A stretch of DNA of 64,000 bases from Diphasiastrum complanatum. Lineage: Eukaryota > Streptophyta > Lycopodiopsida > Lycopodiales > Lycopodiaceae. Positions 39,126-48,100 of the stretch are shown piece by piece. The translations under genes and the position numbers were made by a program. The notes below the pieces were generated by a model. The model was not told the origin of the DNA. It made no database searches and saw nothing but the letters and a program-made list of their open reading frames with translations. Each line of letters opens with the position of its first letter. Position 1 is the stretch's first letter. The stretch lies in the NCBI GenBank assembly GCA_029204225.1, contig CM055095.1, positions 62,836,523-62,900,522 of the forward strand. Reading direction: 5' to 3'.

Positions 39126-42100
39126 GAAGATCCAAGCTGAAAATGGGTGTTGGGCAGCAGCTAGTAAGATCCACAAATGTCCTGCAACATGACGAAAAAA
39201 CCGCTGAAAATGGTGATGAAGTAGGGCGCTGAACAGCCTCCAAACAATCAGCAAAATGGACAGCAAATCGGTGGAGAAATCCGTCGAAGATGGCAAGGTA
39301 GTAGGGCGCTGGGCAGTAGCTTCCAAAATCCGCACATAACCTGAAAAAAAATGAGACAACCGCTGAAAATGGTGATGAAGTAGGGCACTGGACAGCCTCC
39401 AATCAAGCCACGAAATGGGAGTAGAGAAAATTGACGAAAGTGACAAGGTAGTAGGGCGCTGGCCAGCCTCTAGCAAATCTGGAAAAACAATGGAAATCTG
39501 ATGAAAAAATCGACGAAAGTGATGGGTTAGTAGGGCGCTGGACAGCCTCTACTAAATCTGAAAAAGTAGTGCACAGGAAAGTGCTCTGATACCAAGTTAC
39601 GAATAGAGCCACAGCTGATCTAAAGCTAAGCTATGAAAGCATCACATAAGCAAGACTTAAGCTATGAAAGCAGGACATAAGCAAGACTTAACTCTAGAAA
39701 GCAGGAAAGAGAGAAATTAAGGAGACTAAAGAGAGGGATCAATATCATCAGCTGAATAACAAATGACACAGTTTTCCTACTCATAGCCAAGAGGAAGCCC
39801 TAAAAGGAAGCTTCCGGTGGCTAGGGCCCAACTGGGAGGGAAAACGGTGCGCCCTCCAAGAAGGCCCCCACTCTCCAGTAATATGTCCAAATGGCCTAAT
39901 AATGAATAATAAGGCCAAAGGCCAACCATATAGTCTACGTGTCACTAATGAATAAGAAAGGGCCCAAGTCCTGCTTATGCATAAAGTAAAGTAAATGTAA
40001 ATGGATGCGACGAATGTAATGAGTGGAGTCCATAACTTTTAAGGGCTCAAACATCCTCCTACAGCCATCGCAGCTGGAACAGCTACCTCTAGCATTGTTT
40101 GGAAGGAAAAAACGTGTATTTTGCAGGTAGAAGCAAAGCTGCTTGCTCCTACAGACCTGCGGAGGTCCAGCGCCCAGCTACAGCAGTCCAAAATTGGTCC
40201 ATCGCTCCATCGCTGCCCTGCTCCATTCTGAACAAGAAGGGAGGAGTCACAGATTTGCAGCCGGCACATGTGCGAAGAGGGCCATCGCATCTTTCATTGC
40301 TGATTTTCAGCCTCTTCTACTAACAGACTTCGAGCTCCTCTGGTGGCGAAAATTGCTCAAGTCAAACCACCAACCACGTAGGTTGAATTTAAGCGGGCCT
40401 TCAGGGCTCAGTTCATTCCTCCACATGAGCATGTTCATGTGACGGATATGTGGTTTTTGCACCGTCAGAAACACTACAATGTGTAGGAATCTGCTGATAG
40501 GTACAGGGAAGTAAGTGCTTATCAAGATTCTAGAAGAAATTGCAGAGTGGCTAGTGATACATAAATTTATGTTTGGTCTTCAAAAAGAGGTGAGGCAGCA
40601 TGTTCTAAACGCACATTGTAAGACCTTGGAAGAGGCAGTTGCTACGACTCTCAATTACGGTGGTAATGTCAGAAGAAAGCTTGATTCTGGAGTTCCTTTT
40701 ATGCACCAGAAGAAAGGGTCGCGGAAGGTTGGTCAGCAAAGCCACAAGAATCTCCCGTAGGGACACCCTATCCAGATTCAGCAGGTTCCGAAATGCAAGC
40801 CGGCACTTTCTTTGCCAAAACGCTCCTACAATAAATCTCTCCTCACAGTGAAACGAAAAGAAACGGCCAAGAAAGAAGGATTGTAATTTTTCTGCCTTGG
40901 CAAACATCTGCTCAAAGATTGTCTTTGGGGCACAGGCAAAAATCTCTATACTTACAGCCGCACCAGGAAGGGGGCAAGGATGAGGATATGTTGGAACTAG
41001 GTAACAGTGATGAGGACACAAAACATGTCATGACCATTTCGGTGCAGAAAATTATTCCAGATGCACCAATTTGTTTTCTTTCCACCAAGGCACGAGATGG
41101 GTATCAATTTTCGAATAGTGAGCTGATACGGATGAGGGGGAAGCTAGAAGGTTGAGATGTTCTTGTATTATTCGACACCAGCTCCTCACATAATATTATT
41201 AACTCTCGTGTGGTGAAGAAGCTTAACTTGGTGCCTTCCGATTATTGATATACAATTGATATGACAGATGGTAAGGGCACAGAGGTGTGGGATCGACGAG
41301 TCTCTTAGGCGCTGCTAACTATTCATACTTATTCTGAGAAGTTAGACTTCAAGATCAACAAGTTAGCCAAGTTTGATGTTGTACTAGGAAAGCGGTGGCA
41401 TGCGACTTAGCAGCCCACTATAGATTTCCTTTTGCATGCGTATGTTTTCAGGCATGAAGGTTTTTGTCTCATGTCTTGCACGGGGAGAGGCCATCTGTAT
41501 AGGGCCTTCTTTTCACCTCTATGCAAAAATGATGGACTTGCAGTATTTGTGGTTGTGTTATATGGTAAATGTGAATGATGATTCTAGTTTTGGTAGCTTA
41601 CCAATAAACCCACAAGTTAATAATTCAAAAGCAACTTCATCCTATTTAACTTCTTCTATAAATTATGCTTTAGCTCAGCAGCTCAGAGATGATCTAGCAA
41701 GTCAGCTGGAAAGATCCATCCGAGCTAAGTTTAAACATTTGTTGATTGATAGCATGCCAGTAGGGTTGCCGCCTAGATGGAAGCTGGAGCATCGTATTGA
41801 ACTCATTCCAGGGGCAAGCCCGGTATGTCGCCCTCCTTATAGGATGAGCCTGAAAGAGGAAGAGGAAGTACGGAAGATGTTGGAGGAATACCTTAGGTTG
41901 GGGTATGTTCGTCCTAGTTTCTTTTGCCTACCCCATTTTGTTGGTTAAAAAAAAGGATGTTAGTTCCGAATGTGCGTGGATTACAGGGAATTGAATAAAG
42001 CACAGATGATCTACTGGATGCATTGCAGGGAGAGACCATTTCCAATAAGATAGATCTCAAAAGTGGTACCATTAGATACAGATTCGTGAGCAGGATGTCC

Positions 42101-45100
42101 AGAAGATGGCCTTCCGAACCCGTTTTGGACATTATGAGTTCTTGGTTATGTCGTTGGGTTAACCAATGCACCCGCCACGTTCATGATGCTCATGAACGAT
42201 GTCCTATGTGACTATATGGGCAAATTTGTTGTCAATTTTATTGAAGACATACTGGTCTATAATAAGACGGTGGTTGAGCATGAAGGTTGTCTCCATACCC
42301 TATTTGGCAAGCTACAAGAAACATTCTTGTATACCAATGCTCAGAAGACTTGAGTTGTGTAAGACTCGTGTCAAGTATTTGGGTCACGCAGTGATGGCAA
42401 CCGGTATTTCAGTTGACCCCACCAAGGTGGCTGTGGTGAAGAAGTGGCCAAGACTGGCCGATATTCATCAGTTATAGTCTTTCCTAGGCTTTTGCAAGTT
42501 CTATTGACGGTTCGTTAGGAAATATTTTAAGGTAGCTGCTCCTTTAACAAATCAATTACGGAATAACAACACTGTGGTTTGTTGGGATGCTGAGGCTCAG
42601 CATGGTTTTGAAAACTTGGAGCTTGTTGCGATAGCTCCAATAGTCAAGATTGTTGATTACCTAGAAACCTTTCGACATAGAGACGGATGCTAGTGGCATT
42701 GCCGTGGGTGCAGTGTTGAGTCAGGAAGGTAGACCAGTAGCCTTTGAAAGTAAGAAATTGTCGTCAGCACAACAGAAATATCCGACACATGAGTAGGAGC
42801 TGTATGCGATTATACATGCGCTCAAGGTGTGGCGACATTATCTGTATGGCGCCAAATTTTATGTTTATACTGACATCATACTTTGCAGTACTTCTGCACT
42901 CGGCTAGATTTCAAGGGCCGCCAGAGGCTCGGTGGGCTGAGCTGATGCAAGAATTTGGAAATTCGCTTCCAAAGAGGGAAGAAAAATGTGGTCGCTGATG
43001 CACTGTTTTGGATACTGCATCAGATGAGCTTTATTAACGTATTCTTGGCACGACCAATTACTAGGGGCCGAGGGCCATGGTATTGGCTAGAGCCAGTAAC
43101 TAGGATAGACATCAGGGGACCTATTGGGTTCAATTTGTCACTAGCAGTGACCCAGTGTGACCGCCTGACAGGATCTCAGTAGGCGGAGTTATAACCATAT
43201 GGACCCTAGCCGTCAACAATGGGAATGCCTCTGTTGGACGAGCAACTAGCTGGTAGTATGCTAGGTAACCGAGTGGTTCAAAGGTCCAGGACGGGGCATG
43301 GGGGTGGTGCCTCAGAGTCACACACCGATTTCGGGTAGTGAATTTCATGGAACCATGGGGATTGATCACCCTTGCATGGCAGCCATGTTTCCCAAGCCCA
43401 GAATAGTAATCAGACAGACTCAAGAGGAGGGCACCTACGGTTGGGTGGATCATTCTACACACAGACCATCAGAGTTTGGAGAGCTCTTGGAGATTGGAGT
43501 GCAACACTTTTTATGTATTTGTATTTAAGACTAGCCAAGGGCTCAATTATTACTATTTTGGTACTAGAGTGGGGTGCGCGCCCAGGAGATTGTTGGAGAC
43601 TCACGCCACGCCCTTTGCCATTTGCCATTTGCCATTTCAAAAACAATCACTTATAACTTTAACCCATTTTTACATAGCTATTTACAATTGTCTCCACAGG
43701 CTGGTGACTTAGCCATTTGCAATTGATATTTACAATTTCACAATGTGACATCCCTTCCCCCTCGGGAAACATCGTCTTTGATGAGAAATTATGGATCAAG
43801 GTTACTAGTCGATTTGTCTTATTCAAACCAATTTGAATCGGTCAACAGAGAACTTGTTCGAACCTGGTTGAACCAATTTTTTATTTATTATTGGTAGTGC
43901 TCAAATGACATGATAAACATAGATGCAGACAATATGAGACCACAAAAATGCCTATGTAGCATGTTGAATGTTAAAGATGTTGCATAATGTTAATGCTTTA
44001 AAGCAGACCACATAAATGTATATGTGTTGTGTTGAATGAGAAACTGCAATGTATAGATGTTGAACCATGAGCATGCTGCATCAAGTTCCAACATGAAACA
44101 TTGATTCAATGGAATGTTTAAACAAGAAATAATTGGTGGCATTCGAAGAATGATTATGAAACTTCATCACGTCTTAGGGATGGACAAGAACACCAAGGGA
44201 AGGTATCGAGATTACTCATGAGACTCATAGTCATAGGTATTAGGCATAGGTGAATCATGATATATAACAATGACATTGTTTAGATGTTGCAAACAAATAT
44301 GTACTTACTACTAAGCTAGTCATATGAACAAGGTCCCTGGTCCAATAATGGCCATGGCTAAAGAATGCCATAACAAACTATGACCTGTCATATCGTATAT
44401 GCAAGTATACATGCTATCGAATATCAAATGATTATTATATCGACCAATAACTATAAGCATTGATGAAGAAGAATAATCACAATTCACAATATAAAAGCTT
44501 ATTACCAAGTTCTAACATTGTAGAAAAAGAGACATTGTTGGCAATTACTACCTCTAAACAAGATTGATGCACCAATAGACCAAGTCTCACCAAGAATACA
44601 AAAAGAAAATGTCAATGTGCAATGGTGCACCTGATGCTTCAAGCATGGAATAAGGATGTGACGGGTTTTTTTTTAAAAGATCGAGCAAGCTTTGGGATAA
44701 TCAAAATCCATTTCTAGTCCCAAGAATACTTCCAAAAATGTTAACGCTCATTCGACAAGTGTGCCTAAGTTATCCAACAAAAAGCTAAAGTCATTGGATT
44801 GCCTATCACCACTAGAGTGCAAATTCACTGCAGAAGAGGCTCTAGCTTCAATTTTTACTAAGTTAGGAGCATCCTTGAAGGTTTCAAAGGCCTGAATCAG
44901 TCTATGTTGATAATGGATAATCTATGATTCATCCTTGTACTCATGTGCCCAATTTAGGGTATTTTCAATTCATATTCTTATCCATAAGAGGACTCACAAA
45001 AGTGAGCGGGTACTCAAAGAATTGTGTTAGAGAAGTGTGGATTGTGTGTCCATAACACTCTCCCACTTTAAAACATGGCCCTCGATGTGAGCTTTTAACT

Positions 45101-48100
45101 AGAATTCTAATCAGTAGAAGTACTTTTGTACTGCCCTTTGTAGTCTTGGGTTTCCTAGTTATATATCTCATGCTAAAGCGAAGTCTCTACAGCTGCAGAA
45201 GTCCACTTTTAGTACCATGGAAGATTGTGCTTTTTAACAGAGAATTTATTTCTCAAATTCTGTATTGTGTTCAACAAGTAGCAATAGTTCTTTTCTTTTT
45301 ATTTCATTCATTGAATATATGCATTTACGAAAATGTCATCTTTATAAAACAATATGTGAGATAGAAATATCATCAGGAGATATACGACAGTCTTTGAGAA
45401 CAACATGAAGAGCACGAGCTTGCACTTGTAGTAAAGGAGTATCTGTGAATACATCCAAAAATTCCCAAGTAGCTTTATCAATAGGATAGCCATCCTGTTG
45501 TACCAAAAATTGTACAAGTCTTCAACAAACTTAGTATGGCAGCATAAGGAATAGAAAAAGATTAATATTAGTAGAAGGTTGGTATCATATAGTTCATCGA
45601 GAAAAATGGAGGAGAGAACTGACATGGAAGGTATTACAAGCTTGAGTAGTATTAAGGAGTTGCAAGCGATAGGTGATAGGTCTAAGCTTCTCTAAATTCT
45701 TAAAAAGTGCATAATAACAAGCAAAAAGTTTCTCAATAAGAACTTGACCTTGAACAAATAAGCATAACAAAACATCTTGGCCTTCGAAAAATTCTGGAAA
45801 AGATCTATGGCAATCAATAGAAAATCGTTTCAATTTTAAGTTCACTCCAACTGAAGTTGTGCCTAGTCATTATAATCACACGAAATAGTAAGAAAAGAAG
45901 ATAAAGCGATAGGAAAATCATAAGGGGCAATGCATCTTGGTTTCCAAGGGGGGCTTAAGAATTTGTATGTTCTAAATATTTAGTTTGCTTCAAAAACCAA
46001 AATTTAATTGGGTATTGCAATCAAACCATTAGTCATAAGTTTGCTCTAAAAAAATTTAATTGGGTATCGCAATCAAAATGGAATGATGTAAACCATCAGT
46101 CTAAAGATCTCAGATAAACAAAAGACAAGCACATTGCTTATTCAGAAAATCTATTGATCACAACAAGGCAAGTTTCATGAACTAAAAGGCATTTTAAGTC
46201 ATGCAGTTATTTTATTCACAAATAGGCCTGAAAGGCCATTTTTATTTATTTTACATTTATTATTTGCCAAGGGCCCTACTTTTATTGACTTATTATGTAG
46301 AGTGAGGTCCCTTTAAGAGGGTGCACTATTTTCCCTCCAAAAGTCCTGCCTTCCTTGATTTATGAATTTTACTTTAGGGTTCATCAAGAGAGTAAAAGTA
46401 GGCCCTATGTACATTCATTGATTAGGTATTGCTTGGGCTCTTCGTGGGACAACTCAACTTTGCTATTGCTTGTTGGGCTAATGATGATTTGTGCTAGCTT
46501 GCCATTCTTTGTGGGAGATTGTTAGATTTCACTTTGCATTTGAATTTATAGGCAGGCCCAATCTAAGTGGCTATACATGACTGTATGCAGGTGAAGGCCC
46601 ATAATACAGTTATGCAACTAGTAGCAGCGGACTGGTTCAAATCTAACAAGCGAGAAGATCATTTTGCTAGAAGACCTGGTGGCTTAATGCAGGTTAAGTT
46701 CCAAAGTGAATTTTCAGCTCAATGCTTCAGAAGTAGTTTCTCATGCTATCTCACTTCTAACAGCCTTTTCTGTCATCTGTTACTAAATTGACAATTATTC
46801 CTCCTTTGTGGCTTTTACTTTCTGTTTATTTTGACTAGACGTGTCAGGATCTTTTCTGTATCTTTGTGTACCTGTGCCTGCACATGTGTTTATTGTGTTG
46901 TCTGTTTAAGACTGCCTGCTAACTTGTTTATGTCAATGTTGATGATCCCAGAAACTCAATCTGACATTTATTGATGCATAGAGTTGATAATGTTTGTTTG
47001 GTTTCTTCAAGACTAGTTCTGATTTTTTCATCACAACCTTGATAATTTCAGAAACCCAAGATTGCAGCAATGCAGAACTCATTCTTTTTTATCATCAATT
47101 TTCAAGTAAGTTTTTCCTGGAGTCTCCATTACAACTTTTTTATGTTGCTTGCCCATTTATTTTAATTCGTTCTTCAAATTTTTTTGACACAAGTTTACCG
47201 AACACAATAGCTGCAAACCTGTGTGTTTTGGAACATTTTCTGGCAAGCCTGATCATTTGATGCCTTGTCAGGTTCCAGGAAGCACTTTCTATTTTCTTGT
47301 TCTTTATTACGCAATGACTGCTCCACTGGAAAGCTCTCCTCTTCTCAATAACTTTGTGAATGGGGATGATCAGTATCGAGATTCTCGTTTCAAACTCATA
47401 CCCAATATTGCCACGGTATTACATAAGCCTTTATGCTAGTTTTGAATGGCACTTTTGCATTATTGGTCAAATGAAAACTCATATCTACTAATAAACACGG
47501 GATTTTTAGATTCACTTTACAAGGACTCATTGAACTGGGATTAAATTGGTGTGCTCAGGGATCATGGATTGTGAAGCAGAGTGTTGGAAAGACAGCCTGT
47601 TTGGTTGGAGAAGCTTTGGAAATCAATTATTACCGAGGAGAAAATTACATAGAGGTGGATATATCTTTCAACTAATTAGGTTGATGGTGGGCATTTGTCA
47701 TCGTTTGATTATGTACTTTTTTTAGATATCTCTTCTTTCCACTCTTCTTCTTTCAAGTTAAGCTTCTGAACAACGGTGATTTATCAATTGCAGCTCGATG
47801 TCAACATTGGCTCCTCATCTGTTGCCAAAGGTGTGGTGAATCTGGTGTTTGGTTACATGAGCAAATTGGTTGTGGAACTGGCTTTCCTTATACAGGTGCA
47901 AGGTCTAGTAAAAGAAGCTACCAGTTTTTTCTCATGTCCCGTTTTATCTAGTATAATATGCGATATGCTGGATCTTTCATGACATCAGGTTGTCAAAATT
48001 TGTACAACAGGCCAATACAGATGAGGAGCTCCCAGAGAAGCTAATGGGAACCTGCAGGATCTCATGCCTGGAAACCGCAAGGTCTGTGCAGGCTCCATCC

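Larger units (their letters stand above)
36549..40037 (-). mobile_element. Gypsy-2, minus-strand element nested in Gypsy-4
   Basis: From right to left: 5' LTR (40037-39595), primer site (39594-39581), repeat-bearing leader (39580-38791), gag (38790-about 38250), linker (to 37500), protease (37496-36969), linker (to about 36645), and only the last 90-100 bases of the 3' LTR (36640-36549). RT, integrase and most of the 3' LTR are deleted. Flanks TTCAA (36544-36548) and TTTAA (40038-40042) may be a mutated 5-bp target duplication. Related to Gypsy-1 by LTR and protease. Confidence 0.8.
35895..43505 (+). mobile_element. Gypsy-4, plus-strand element carrying a nested Gypsy
   Basis: 5' LTR 35895-36369; primer site TGGTATCAGAGCC at 36370-36382; leader to about 36548. 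The nested minus-strand Gypsy-2 occupies 36549-40037. Then gag (about 40330-40760), protease, RT and RNase H (to about 43020) and the 3' LTR (43032-43505). The integrase is missing: the end of RNase H runs straight into LTR sequence. Many stops and frameshifts. The two LTRs differ by point changes and small gaps throughout, so the insertion is old. Confidence 0.8.
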
